From: Hordeum vulgare subsp. vulgare
Taxonomy: Eukaryota; Streptophyta; Magnoliopsida; Poales; Poaceae
Direction of reading: 5' to 3'
Length of the DNA stretch: 64,000 bases
Assembly: GCF_904849725.1 (NCBI RefSeq)
Contig: NC_058519.1
Coordinates: 183,261,703 to 183,325,702, forward strand
Shown here: positions 48,033-60,122 of the stretch, piece by piece
Position numbering within the stretch: position 1 is the stretch's first letter
Layout of the letters: every line of letters begins with the position of its first letter
Program-made: the position numbers and the translations under genes
The notes under the pieces: model-generated
What the model was told of the DNA's origin: nothing
The model's database searches: none
What the model saw: the letters and a program-made list of their open reading frames with translations, nothing else

Positions 48033-50753
48033 TTATGTGTAGAAGCGCTTCAGTAGATCTCCATTCCATGCTCGCGGCTCCTCCGTCTCCCTGCCGAGGT
48101 TGTAGAGTCGATACGCTCCGTTGTTCAGTACCTTAGAAATGATGAACGGTCCTTCCCAGGCGGGAGCCAACTTGTGTGGTCTCTGTTGATCCACTCGGAG
48201 CACCAGGTCACCTGCTTGGAACGTGTGGCTCCTGACGTGCCGCGCATGAAATCGCCGGAGATCTTGCTGATAAATTGTTGAACGGATCAATGCCATCTCG
48301 TGCTCCTCTTCTAAAATGTCTACTCCGTCTTGCCTGGATTGCTCTGCTTCGGTTTCGGAGAAGAGTTCGACTCGTGGAGAGTTGTGAAGCAAGTCACTCG
48401 GAAGGACTACCTCTGCTCCATAAACGAGGAAAAACGGGGATCGTCCTGTCGATCTATTCGGAGTCGTTCGGAGGCCCCACAGCACGGAGGGCAGCTCGGT
48501 GACCCATGCGCCGACGGCATGTCCAACTTCCCGCAGGAGTCGAGGCTTCAACCCTTGAAGAATGAGTCCATTCGCCCGCTCCGCTTGTCCATTTGTTTGG
48601 GGGTGCGCAACGGATGCAAAATCCACTCGGATACCTTGGCCTGCGCAAAAACCATTGAACCTGTCCGAGTCAAAGTTTCTGCCATTGTCGGTGATTATGC
48701 TGTGTGGAACCCCGTATCTAGCGATGATGTCTCTGATAAATTTGATGGCCGTAAGGGCATCAAGCTTCTTGATTGGCTTGGCTTCAATCCACTTGGTAAA
48801 CTTGTCGACTGCTACCAGCAGATGGGTGAATCCTCCTTGGCCTGTTCTGAATGGTCCGACTGTATCTAATCCCCACACAGCGAATGGCCAAGAAAGGGGA
48901 ATTGTCTTCAGCGCGGACGTTGGCTTGTGGGACTTATTTGAATAGAACTGACAACCTTCGCAACGGTCGACTATATCTTTTGCCATCTCATTCGCCCGCA
49001 ACCAGAAGAAACCAGCTCTAAATGCTTTGGCGACGATTGCCCTTGAGGAGGCATGATGGCCGCAGGTTCCCGAGTGAATTTCTTCCAAAATTAACCGACC
49101 CTCCTCAGGAGAGATACACCGCTGAAGGACACCCGTAACACTTTCTCTGTATAACTGGTCATGAACGACGATGAAGGACTTCGACCTGCGAACGATCTAC
49201 CTAGCTTGGACCTCGTCTTCCTGTAACTCTTGCCTTAGGACGTACGCAATGAATGGCACAGTCCATTCGGGAATGACAGCTAGAATCTACATGACCAAGT
49301 CAACCATAGCGGGAACCTCGACTTCAGTCTGATCTGTTGAGCTCTTCGGTTGCACAGGTTCCTCTGTAAAAGGATCTTCTTTTACCGAGGGGAGGTGTAT
49401 GTGCTCGAGGCAGACATCACTCGGGATAGGTCTCCGAGTGGATCCAAGTTTTGACAATTCATCTGCTGCTTGGTTTTTCAGTCGGGGAACATGGTGAAGT
49501 TCCAAACCTTCGAACTTCTTTTCGAGCTTTGTTATGGCGTTGTAGTATGCAGTCCTGGTGGGGTTCCTTACATCCCACTCCTTCATTACTTGATTAACCA
49601 CTAGATCTGAGTCGCCATAGACCATCAGGCGACGGACGCCGAGTGTGATGGCCATGCGCAACCCGTAAAGGAGAGCTTCGTACTCTGCTTCGTTGTTGGA
49701 AGAATCAAAATGGATCTGCAACACATACTTGAGTTTATCACCTTCCAGGGATATGAGCACTACGCCGGCGCCGGAGCCATTCAACATCTTGGACCCATCG
49801 AAGAACATGGTCCAATGAGTCGAGTAGATGTGAGTCGGTTGCTGTTGTTCTACCCATTCTGCTATGAAGTCAGCAAGAGCTTGATACTTTATAGCTTTCT
49901 TGGCTTCGAACTTGATGTCGCAGTATAGCATCTCCATTGCCCACTTTGCCACTCGGCCTGATGCGTCCCGATTGTGGAGAATTTCCGACAACGGAGCATC
50001 AGATATGACAGATACCGAGTGGTCTTGGAAATAATGAGCCACCTTCTTTGCTGTCATGTGGATCCCATAAATAAGCTTCTGATAATGAGGATACCTCTGG
50101 TTGGAAGGAGTCAGGACTTCGGAAACATAATATACTGGCCGCTGAACCTTGTACGCTTTGCCTTCTTCTTCGCGTTCGACTGTCACAACGGTGTTGACGA
50201 CTTGATTTATAGCCGTGATGTACAGAAGAAGGGGTTCTTTACTGAGCGGGGCAGTAAGAACCGGCTGGGTGGAAAGCAGGGCTTTGAGGTCGTCGAATGC
50301 GATTTGGGCTTCGTCTGTACACTCGAAGGTATCCGACTTCTTCATGAGTCGGTACAGAGGTAACGCCTTCTCGCCGAGTCGAGCGATAAACCTGCTCAAA
50401 GCCGCTAGGCAACCTGTGAGATTTGGTACGTCATGTACTCTTACCGGCCGCTCCATTCGAACAATGGTCCCGATCTTTTCGGAGTTGACATCGATCCCTC
50501 GTTCGGAAATGAAGAAACCGAGTAACTTCCCGCTGGGAACGCTGAATGAACACTTGGCTGGGTTGAGCTTGATATCGTACCTACGTAGGTTGGCGAATGT
50601 TTCTGCCAAGTCAGTCAGCAGGTCGGAACCTTTGCGTGACTTGACTACGATATCGTCCATATATGCCTCCACATTTCGACCAATCTGGTCTAGGAGACAT
50701 TTTTGGATCATTCGCATAAAAGTTGCTCCTGCATTCTTCAAACCGAATGGCAT
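48033..50753 (-). pseudogene. Reverse transcriptase (C-terminal part), RNase H and integrase of element N
   Basis: One frame from 50753 to 48033, broken only by TAG at 49287-49289 and 49197-49199. In order: the end of the reverse transcriptase fingers/palm with the intact YMDD box near 50655; thumb and connection; RNase H from about 49840 with its acidic residues (MFFDGSK, NNEAEYEAL, YGDSD); then integrase, 48033 to about 49110, with His-His-Cys-Cys zinc module, catalytic Asp in GLDTVGPF, Asp in ITDNGRNF and Glu in HPQTNGQAERAN. All catalytic integrase residues remain in the open stretch 48033-49088. Confidence 0.9.
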
Positions 50754-51681
50754 AGCGATGTAACAGAAGCACCCGAATGGGGTGATGAAAGATGTTTTTT
50801 AATTCATCTGGACCATACAGACGGATCTGATGATAGCCCGAATAGGCATCAAGGAAGGATAAGCGCTGGCAACCCGCAGTCGAATCAACGATTTGATCAA
50901 TGCGGGGGAGCGGGAAGTGGTCTTTCGGACAGACCTTGTTAAGGTGCTTGAAATCGATGCACATACGGAGAGACTTGTCCTTCTTGGGCACCATGACAAC
51001 ATTAGCGAGCCACTCGGAGTGGTGTACCTCGCGAATGAAGTTGGCTGCCAGAAGTTTAGCCACCTCCTCTCCGATTGCTTTCCTTTTGTGCGCAGCGGAC
51101 CGACGTAGGCGTTCTCGGACGGGCCGAGCGGCAGGATCCACATGCAGTCGGTGCTCAGCCAACTCCGTGGGTACACCTGGCATGTCAGCAGGCTTCCATG
51201 CAAAAATGTCCCAGTTCTCACGGAGGAATTGGATGAGCTCGGCTTCCTATTTTGGATCAAGGGTGGTGGAGATGTTTGTTGGGGCGGCGGTGGCATCCGT
51301 CGGGTGGATGCTTACTTTCTTCGTGTCTCCTGCCGACTCGAATGCGGACTCGGAAGCTGGCTTCTTTGAATGCATCAGGTCAGCGGGGTCGACAATCTTC
51401 TTGTACTCATTCAACTCGAGTACAACCATCTGATGGTCTGCAATTCTCGACCCCTGTTGCAGACACTCTTCTGCCCGCTGCCGATTTCTTGTGACAGTAA
51501 TCACGCCTCTGGGACCAGGCATCTTCAGTTTCAAATATACGTAACATGGACGGGCCATGAAACGTACGTATGCCAGATGGCCCAGAATGGCATGGTATGC
51601 ACTCTGGAAGTCTACCACCTCGAATGTTAACTTCTCTTTGCGGAAGTTCTTGTCAGAGCCGAAAACGACATCCAATGCAAT
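50754..51681 (-). pseudogene. Pol linker and N-terminal reverse transcriptase of element N
   Basis: Continues the gag frame past a TAG at 51682. Another TAG lies at 51247-51249. The stretch below 51183 has the reverse transcriptase start (MCIDFKHLNKVCPKDHFPLP, LSFLDAYSGYHQI). A one-base loss in an A-rich run near 50794-50799 shifts the frame into that of 48033-50753. Confidence 0.85.
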
Positions 51682-53955
51682 CTAGCCGAGTGATTTGGCC
51701 TCTCTTCCTGGGACAACTCCATGGAATTGCATATTGCTCTCGCTAAGTCTGGACATCGGAATGCCCATTCCCTTGAGAGTATCGGCGTACATGATATTCA
51801 AGCCGCTGCCGCCGTCCATGAGGACTTTGCGTAGCCTAAGTCCTTCCACCACCGGGTCGACTACCAGAGCTTGCCTCCCTGGGGTGGGTACGTGCGCTGG
51901 GTGGTCTGACTGATCAAAAGTGATTGCAGTCTGTGACCACTTGAGGAACGTGGGAGTGGATGGGGTTGCCATGTTTACCTCCCTGTTGACCAGCTTCAGT
52001 CGACTTTTGCTTTCTACATCAGCAAAAATCATTAACGTTGCATGGACTTGAGGGAACGGATCCTCCTTGTCCTCATCATCTTGCTCGGTGTCTTTCTCAC
52101 TCGGCTGTCCTTCACCGAATCCTTGGATCAGGAGGCGACACCGCCGAGTGGTATGCTTCGGCAATATGACATTGCCTTTTTCATCCGTCTTCGTGTGGAT
52201 TGGACACGGTTGATCTAGGATGGAATTTCCTGACTGTTTCTTCTTGGGGGTGTACTGTGGTTTCCCCTTGCCTTTGAACTTAGTGTTTGTAACGACTGCC
52301 GCCTCTGCTTGTGGAGTGGATTGGGCTTTCTGTTTCTGCTTCCGACTGCTGCTCCCATCTCCGTCGGCGACTGACTTATGATTGCCGCTACGTATGCGGT
52401 CCTCCTCTTCGCCATTTGCATAGCGCGCGGCTATCTCCATCATCTTGCTCATGGAGATGTCGCCTGTCCGACCAAACTTCAGGTATAGATCTTTGTACCG
52501 AACGCCTGCCTTGAAGGCGCAGACTGCTTGGTGTTTTGTAACATTCTCCACCGTGTGGTAGAGGGTTGTCCAGCGCTGGATGAAATCGCGCAAGGGCTCG
52601 TTTTGCTTCTGGACGGAGTGCTGAAGCTCTGTGAGACCAGCAGGGCGTTTGCACGTACCCTCGAAGGTCCTGATGAAGACTCGGGACAAATCTGCCCAAT
52701 TGTAAATGCTTGATGGAGCTAACTGGTTTAGCCAAGCTCGAGCCGAACCGTCGAGCATCAGTGGAAGATGTTTCATGGCGACATGGTCATCTCCGCCACC
52801 GATCTGGACTGCCACTCTGTAGTCGTCTAACCAAGTTTCTGGTTTGGACTCTCGTGTGAATTTGCTGATTCCCGTCGCCAATCGGAAGTTGGGAGGGATG
52901 TCAGCCGAGCGAATGGCCCTACTGAAACACTCGGGACCAGAAACGACGGTCCTTCTTCCACTCGGGCGGTCTCTATCGTGACCATCACGGTGGGCTCGAC
53001 TTCTATCAACCTTCTTCTGAGTGATATACCCTCTTGCATCAGGCCTTTGATCATGCGCGCCACCACCCGAACGATGATCATCGTAATGCTGGGGTCCGTA
53101 AGGCCCACTCCGCGGAGGAGTACGCGAACGACGACGATCTTCGGGATGAGACTGAACGGAAAGCGGATTCCGACTCGGGTCCCTGGAACGGCTTCCCCCT
53201 CTGCGTCGCTGGTGAGAGTCGGGACTGAAAACCGACCGATGTGTGTTCGCTTGAATGGAACTGTTGTGGATCTTGTTGTGCCACTGGGAGACCGCCGAGT
53301 TTTGCCGCTGCGCCGTATGTAACAAGGCACGGATCTGCTCGATTCCTCTATCGGTCTCCGAATCAGTCAGCTGGAGAGAATCAGTGATCCTGGCGGCTGC
53401 AGCCAAGTTAAGGATGGGTGTGCGGAACACCTCGACGTTGCTCTGGCGAGTGCGTCGACTGGAAGAACGAAGGTGCTGACGACGAGCGCCGGATGATTCT
53501 CCGATCTCACACTCGTTCCGACCAGTCCCGGGGGGACTTTCGTGGGAATCGGCCATGAGTACTTCGGCTGCAGGCCCGTGACCCTGATACTCGGAAGGTA
53601 GTTCAGTCGGAACTGACTCCAAGCACTGGGATGACGGCGGGACCACAACCGATTCGAGCACCACCCCTTGAGAGGACATGTTTTGTCGTGCTAGGGCGTG
53701 TCGCACCCAACGCTGGAGCCGCGAACGACCAGATCGCTTGTTGCGACGCGTGACGGGGGCGAAGATCGACACCGGGGTCGATGGCTGGAGAAGCAGAACG
53801 CCGCAGGAACTGGCACGGAAGTGCGTAGTCCCGCGACTCGGAAGCGTCTCGATGTCGAGGGGCGCATCCTGAAGCCATGCCGAATCATCGGCGATGAAGG
53901 AGAGTGCACCGAAGAGGATCTCATGACCCATGCACAGATCCCCGCCGGATGACAT
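51682..53955 (-). pseudogene. Gag and protease of element N
   Basis: I take the start as the ATG at 53953-53955 (MSSGGDL); the open frame extends upstream to 54021 only through non-ATG codons overlapping the PBS. Residues 1-330 are Arg/Ser-rich and disordered. The gag core lies at about 350-500 (RESKPETWLDDY, LDGSARAWLNQL, FIQRWTTLYHTV). A basic linker follows, with CPIHTKTDEKGN. The protease is near the end, with DGGSGLN at about residue 714 in place of the classic Asp-Thr-Gly, as is common in the Tat group. The frame ends in TAG at 51682-51684 but is open beyond, so it was probably one gag-pol. Confidence 0.85.
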
Positions 53956-54002
53956 GACGAAAAGATGAAATCGCAAACTCGCCGGAAGCCGGTTAGACGC
54001 TT

Positions 54003-54020
54003 GCCCCACGGTGGGCGCCA
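54003..54020 (-). promoter_or_regulatory. PBS of element N
   Basis: The minus strand reads TGGCGCCCACCGTGGGGC two bases inside the 5' LTR. It fits the 3' end of a plant tRNA-Lys as I recall it. Confidence 0.8.
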
Positions 54021-54022
54021 AC

Positions 54023-54558
54023 TGTCGTGGGTATAAGTCTGACAGTAGAAGTACGGGGTACGAAAGTATATGGGCAGAGCCTTAGCTATGGCGAGGATGT
54101 ATGAGTTTAGGCCCCTCTACGGTGGAGGTAAAAGCCCTACATCTCAGTGCTCTGGGGAGCTTTGTGTCGAGTGTATTGGGGGATTACAGCAAGTGCCAAC
54201 CCCTGTACCAGTGGTGAAGGGCGGCTTCTATAGAGTGCGCTGCCCTTCATAATGGTCCGGTGGACAGGGGTGGAGTAGTGGCGAGTAAACGCTGGCGTTA
54301 CTGGTAACATAAGCCTTAAATGCTAGTTATGGTGTATGAAAACGTATGACCATTGCCCTCCTAGGAGGTTACGATGTACAGAGTGGATTCCAGTCGGTAC
54401 GTTAGATATGCTCCGAGTGGATCGCCGCCGACTGGATGATGGGGGCGTCCTTAGTTCAGTCGGAACTGGCTAAGGGCCTTGTCCCCTATGAAGGGTAGTC
54501 CTTGGGTAGGACCTATAGGGCAGACTTATGACCCTACCCTGGGACTATAACCCCATCA
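54023..54558 (-). repeat. 5' LTR of element N
   Basis: Pair of 41909-42444. Its TATA-like box is altered: the plus-strand TTATATAG of the other copy reads TTCTATAG at 54227-54234. Confidence 0.95.
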
Positions 54559-54563
54559 CTCTG

Positions 54564-55118
54564 TTCGTCATGAACTCAATACACTAGATGCATGCCGGAT
54601 AGCGGTCGATGTGTGGAGTAATAGTAGTAGATGCAGAAAGTATCGGTCTACTTGTCTCGGACGTGATGCCTATATGTATGATCATTACCTTACATATCAT
54701 CATGACTTTGCGCGGTTCTATCAATTGCTCGATAGTAATTTGTTCACCCACCGTGATACTTGCTATTTTGAGAGAAGCCTCTAGTGAACACTATGGCCCC
54801 CAGGCTCTACTCCACACCATATTTTCAGCCTTACACTTTTTACTTCGTTGCACTTTCCACCTTCAGGTCTCACTTTGCAAACAATCTTGAAGGGATTGAC
54901 AACCCCTTTGAAGCGTTGGGTGCAAGCTTGTTTGTGTTTGCGCAGGTACTCTGGACTCGACGAGACCCTCCTTCTGGATCGATACCTTGGTTCTCAAACT
55001 AAGGGAAATACTTACTGCTCCTGTGCTACATCACCCTTTCCTCTTCAAGGGAAAAACCAACGCAAGCCCAGCCTCTGTCAACGTGTCAATATCTGGCGCT
55101 GTTGTTTGTGGGATAGCA
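54564..55118 (+). repeat. 5' LTR of element B, second part
   Basis: Continues 41908 after the CTCTG duplication and ends GGGATAGCA. It holds about 60 bp (around 54858-54925) that are missing from the 3' LTR. Confidence 0.9.
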
Positions 55119-55349
55119 GAAGAATTTCTGGCGCCGCTGCCCGGGAGGAAGATCAAGTCAAGCTCATCCAAGTAGGTGTCGCAAACTCATCTCTTGCATT
55201 TACTTTGTTTGCCAGTTGCCTCTCGTGTTCCTCTCCCCCACTTCACCAATTTGCCTTTTTCATTCGCCTTTTCGTTCGCCCTTTTCGTTCGCCCTTTTTC
55301 TCGGCTGCTCTTTATTTGCTTGTGTGCTTGCTTGCTTGCTGAAGTCACC
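55119..55349 (+). promoter_or_regulatory. PBS and leader of element B
   Basis: TGGCGCCGCTGCCCGGGA at 55129-55146 is a two-change version of the tRNA-Asp PBS. The pyrimidine-rich leader that follows is homologous to that of element A. Confidence 0.85.
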
Positions 55350-57425
55350 ATGAACGAAAACACCAAACTTTGTGACTTCTCGAATACTACTAATAATGAT
55401 TTTATTAGTACTCCGATTGCTCCCGCCACTAGTGCGGAGTCATACGAAATCAATGCCGCTTTGCTGAATCTTGTTATGAAAGAGCAATTCTCTGGCCTTC
55501 CTAGTGAAGATGACGCATCCCATCTCAATACCTTCATTGAGATTTGCGATATGAAAAAGAAAAAAAAGATGTGGATAATGACGTGATTAAATTGAAGCTT
55601 TTTCCTTTCTCGGTGCGAGATCGCGCAAAAACTTGGTTTTCTTCTTTGCCCAAAAATAGTATCGATTCTTGGGATAAGTGCAAAGATGCTTATATATCCA
55701 AGTATTTTCCGCTGGCTAAGATCATCTCTCTCCGCAATGATATCATGAATTTCAAGCAACTTGATCATGAACATGTTGCACAAGCTTGGGAGAGAATGAA
55801 ATTAATGATTAGAAATTGTCCCGCTCATGGCTTGAGCCTTTGGATGATTATTCAAATCTTTTACGCTGGCTTGAATTTCGCTTCTAGAAATATCTTGGAC
55901 TCCGCCTCAGGGGAACGTTCATGGAAATCGCGTTAGGGGAAGCCACAAAGCTCTTAGACAACATCATGACAAACTACTCTCAATGGCACAGTGAAAGGTC
56001 ACCTACTAGTAAGAAGGTACACGCTATAGAAGAAATTAACTCGTTGAGTGCTAAGATGGATGAGTTAATGAATTTGGTTGCTAGTAGAAGTTCTCCTTTG
56101 TATCCTAATGATATGCCTTTGTCTTCTTTGATTGAGAGTAGCAACGCTAGCTTGGACGTTAATTTTGTTGGTAGGAATAACTTTGGCAACAACAATGCCT
56201 TCAGAGGAAACTATGTTCCTAGGCCTTTTCCTAGTAACTCCTCTAATAACTTTGGCAACTCCTACAACAATACTCATGGAAATTACAATATATTACCCTC
56301 TGATCTAGAGAGTAATATCAAAGAGTTCATCAACTCTCAAAAGATTTTCAATGCGTCCATAGAGGAAAAACTACTCAAAATTGACGATTTGGCTAAGAGC
56401 GTGGATAGAATTTCTTGTGATGTTGATGCTTTGAAAGTTAGATGTGCTCCTCCCAAAATCAATATGGATGAAACTTTGAAAGCTATGCGTGTTTCCATGA
56501 TTGAGAGCCAAGAAAGAACCGCCCAAATTCGTGCTAGACATGAATGGCTTAAAAAGGCGTGTTCTCATGATAAGAATCACGAAGATCTTAAAGTGCTTGG
56601 TGTGACTCCCATTAAATCTTTGTTTTCTTGTGTCAAACCTAATGATTATGAGGCTGGATATGAATCCACTTTGGTTGAAAGTGCCCCAATGATTCGGTGT
56701 CCATCTATCTTGATGCTAAAAGCATTAAAAGTGGAGTAGAAGACCTTAAAACTTTGAGTAGTAATGAAATTACTACCGTGGATTTAAATGAATTCAATTA
56801 TGATAGTTGCTCCTTGATTGAATGCATTTCTTTGATGCAATCCATGTTGAACTCTCCACACGCTTATAGCCAAAACAAAGCCTTTACCGATCATATCGTC
56901 GAAGCTATGATAAAATCTCTTGAAGAGAAACTTGAATTGGAAGTCGCTATCCCTAGAAAGCTTCATGATGAGTGGGAACCTACCATCAAAATCAAAATCA
57001 AAAACTATGAGTGCAATGCTTTGTGTGATTTGGGTGCTAGTGTTTCTGCGATTCCAAAGTCTTGATGTGATGTTCTGGGTTTTAATGAGATTGAAGAGTG
57101 TTCTCTTAAATTGCATCTTGCTGATTCTGCTGTCAAGAAACCAATGGGAATGATCAATGATGTTCTTATTATTGCAAATAGGAACTATGTATCCGTGGAT
57201 TTCATTGTGCTTGACATTGATTGCAATCCTACATGCCATATTATTCTTGGTAGACCTTTCCTAAGGACTATCGGTGCTATCATCGATATGACGGAATGGA
57301 ATATTAGATTTGAATTTCCTTTAAGGAACGGCATCGAACACTTTGTTAGAAAGAAAATAAGATTGCCTTATGAATCCATGATGAGGGCCACTTATGGGTT
57401 GTGCACCAAAGACGACGATACATGA
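55350..57425 (+). pseudogene. Gag-protease of element B, three frameshifts and one stop
   Basis: The ATG at 55350 opens the gag. The frame shifts in an A-rich run at about 55553-55570, again near 55911 (one base lost in a G run) and again near 56690, and is stopped by TGA at 57063-57065 within the protease. Visible parts are the gag core (FPFSVRDRAKTWFSSLPKNS, HVAQAWERMKLMI), an Asn-rich linker, a coiled segment, and a retropepsin with LCDLGASVSAIPKS near 57025-57062 and ILGRPFLRTIGAIID near 57243-57287. It fits Athila-type gag-protease. No polymerase follows. Confidence 0.85.
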
Positions 57426-60122
57426 TTCTATCGCTTCTATGCCTAGATAAGGGCGTTAAACAATAGCGCTTGTTGGGAGGCAACCCAATGGATTTATCTT
57501 TTTCTTTATGTTTTGTTGCGTCCACACTTTCATAATTCTGTTGTGATTGTGTTTTTTGTGTTTCTTTTTCTGTTTGAGCCAAGCAAAGCCTTTATGACTA
57601 GTCTTGGTAATGGTTGTTTGATCCTGCTGGAAAAATACAGAAACTTTTCGCTCACGAGATGATTTTTAATTTTTATTCAGAAAGAGATTTTGAGTTGATT
57701 CTTTTTTCTGCAGATTTATATGCTTTTTGCACAGGACGTCGTAAATTTTCAGATGTTTTGAGGTACCACGAGTATACGAAGTATACAGATTTCTACAGAC
57801 TGGTCTGTTTTTGACATATTCTGTTTTTGTTGAGTTGGTTGCTTGTTTTGATGAAACTATGGTTAGTATCGGGGGGGGGGGGGTACTAGCCATGGAAAAG
57901 TGATAATACAGTAAGCCCATCATCAATATAGATGGAATTCAAGTTTTCTACAGTACCAAAAGAAGTGGTAGTTTGTTTTCTTGTACTAATGTTATCACAA
58001 GTTTTCTGTTTAAGTTTTGTGTTGTGAAGTTTTCAAGTTTTGGGTGATGTTCTCATGGACAAAGAGATAAGGAGTGGAAAGAGCTCAAGATTGGGGATGC
58101 CCAAGGCATCCCAAGCCAAATTCAAGGACACCAAAAAGCCTAAGCTTGGGGATGCCCCGGGAAGGCATCCCCTCTTTCGTCTTCAATCCATCAGTAACAT
58201 TACTTGGAGCTATATTTTTATTCACCACATGATATGTGTTTTTCTTGGAGCGTCTTGTATCTTAGGAGTCTTCTCTTTCTATTGTGTCACAATCATCCTT
58301 GATGCACACCTTTTTGAGAGAGAGAGACATGCACTCATCGTGATTTTGCTAGAATGCTCTTAGTGCTTCACTTATATCTTTTTAGCTAGATACTTTTGCT
58401 CTAGTGCTTCACTTATATCTTTTGAGCTAGATACTTTTGCTCTTGTGCTTCACTTATATCTTTAGAGCACGGCGGTGCGTGATTTGCTAGTTGGCTTATG
58501 CTATGAAAGTAGTCCCAGATGTGCTAGGTACCCAAAGAGGATGCAAAAAGCTCCATCTTCATGTGCATTGAGTAGAAAGAGAAGTTTCCATTCCTCTCAA
58601 TTAGTTTTGAGACGTGGATTTGGTAATATTAAGAGTTATGTTAGTAGGGTGTTGTGAATCTAGAGATACTTGTGTTGGAGTTAGTGATTCCCGTAGCATG
58701 CACGTATGGTGAACCGCTATGTTAGGAAGTCGGAGCATAATTGATCTATTGATTTTCATCCTTTGTGTTGAGGTCGGGATCGCGCGATGGTTTACACGTA
58801 CCAACCCTTCCCCTCGGAGTATGCGTTTAGCACTTTTTTTCGACTACTAATAAAAACTTTCGCAACAAGTATGTGAGTTTTTCATGACTAATGTGAGCCC
58901 ATGGTATAGATGCACTTTCACCTTCCATCATTGCTAGCCTCTCTAGTGCCGCGCAATTCTCGCCGGTGCACAAAACCCACCAAATTCCTTCCTCAAAACA
59001 GCCACCATACCTACCTACTATGGCATTTTCATAGCCATTCCGAGATATATTTCCATGCAACTCCCACCATTCCGTCTCATGACTTGTGTCGTCACTCTCA
59101 TATTGCCATTGCATGATCGTAAGATAGCTAGCGAGATGTTTCAACGTCATACGCCATGCTAGATCGTTGCACATCTCGGTACACTGCCACACGCATTTCC
59201 TATGGAGTCATCATCATTGTGATCTTTGAGCTGTGAGTAAATAAAAGTGTGATGATCATCATTATTAGAGCATTGTCCAAAAAAAGAGAAAAAAGAGGCC
59301 TAAGAGCCCAAATGAAAAAAAGAAAAGAGAGAAAAAGAGAGAAGGGACAATGCTACTATCATTTTCCACACTTGTGCTTCATGTTGGCACCATGTTCTTC
59401 ATGATTGAGAGCTTCTTGCTTTGTCACTACCATATGCTAGTGGGGATCTTCATTATATAACTTGGCTTGTATACTCCAATGATGGGCTTCCTCAAAATTG
59501 CCCTAGGTCTTCGTGAGCAAGCAAGTTGGATGCACACCCACTAGTTTTCCTTTTGAGCTTTCCCATACTTATAGCTCTAGTGCATCTCTTGTATGGCAAT
59601 CCCTACTCATTCACATTGATATCTATTAATGGGAATCTCCATAGCCTATTGATACGCCGAGTCAGTGTGACCATCTCCTCCTTTTTGTCTCACAACCACC
59701 ACCACACTCTATTCCACCTATAGTGATATATCCATGGCTCGCGCTCATGTATTGTGTGATAGTTATAAAAAGTTTGAGAAAGTAAGAGTGCGAAAACAAT
59801 TACTTGGCCAATTCCGGGGTTGTGCATGATTTACATTAGTTGTGTGAGGATGATGGAGCATAGCCAGACTATATGATTTTGTAGGGATAACTTTCTTTGG
59901 CCTTGTTATTTTGAAAGTTCATAATTACTTTGCTAGTTTGCTTGAAGTATTACTGTTTTCATGTCAATAGCAAATATTGTTTTGAATCTTACAGATCTGA
60001 ACATTCATGTCACGTGAAATAAGTTGCAAAGGACAACTATGCTAGGTAGCATTCCACATCAAAAATTCATTCTTTATCACTTCCCTACTCGAGGACGAGC
60101 TGGAGTTAAGCCTGGGGATGCT
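57426..60122 (+). other. Element B 3' non-coding region with PPT
   Basis: No supportable gene in 2.7 kb. It contains the GTTGGGAGGCAACCC inverted repeat (57473-57487), a run of 13 G (57871-57883), two hairpins at about 58093-58170, a short tandem repeat at 58362-58465, and the PPT TAAGCCTGGGGATGCT at 60107-60122. Confidence 0.75.
58362..58465 (+). repeat. 41-bp tandem repeat, about 2.5 copies, in element B
   Basis: Units start at 58362, 58403 and 58444, each with GTGCTTCACTTATATCTTT. A comparable repeat occurs in element A at about 4899-4980. Confidence 0.85.

Larger units (their letters stand above)
41909..54558 (-). mobile_element. Element N: Tat/Retand-type Ty3/gypsy retrotransposon with an antisense gene
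   Basis: 12650 bp, flanked by exact CTCTG copies at 41904-41908 and 54559-54563. The two LTRs are 536 bp each. I count about 16 substitutions and two single-base indels between them, about 3%. On the minus strand it encodes gag-protease-reverse transcriptase-RNase H-integrase in gypsy order. Between integrase and the 3' LTR lie a tandem array and a spliced gene on the plus strand. The long post-integrase region with antisense coding is a hallmark of the Tat group (for example Grande, Retand). Confidence 0.93.

Noticed and set aside
48330..48869. A 179-codon plus-strand ORF over the N integrase
   Set aside because: Shadow of the integrase frame, which has all catalytic motifs.
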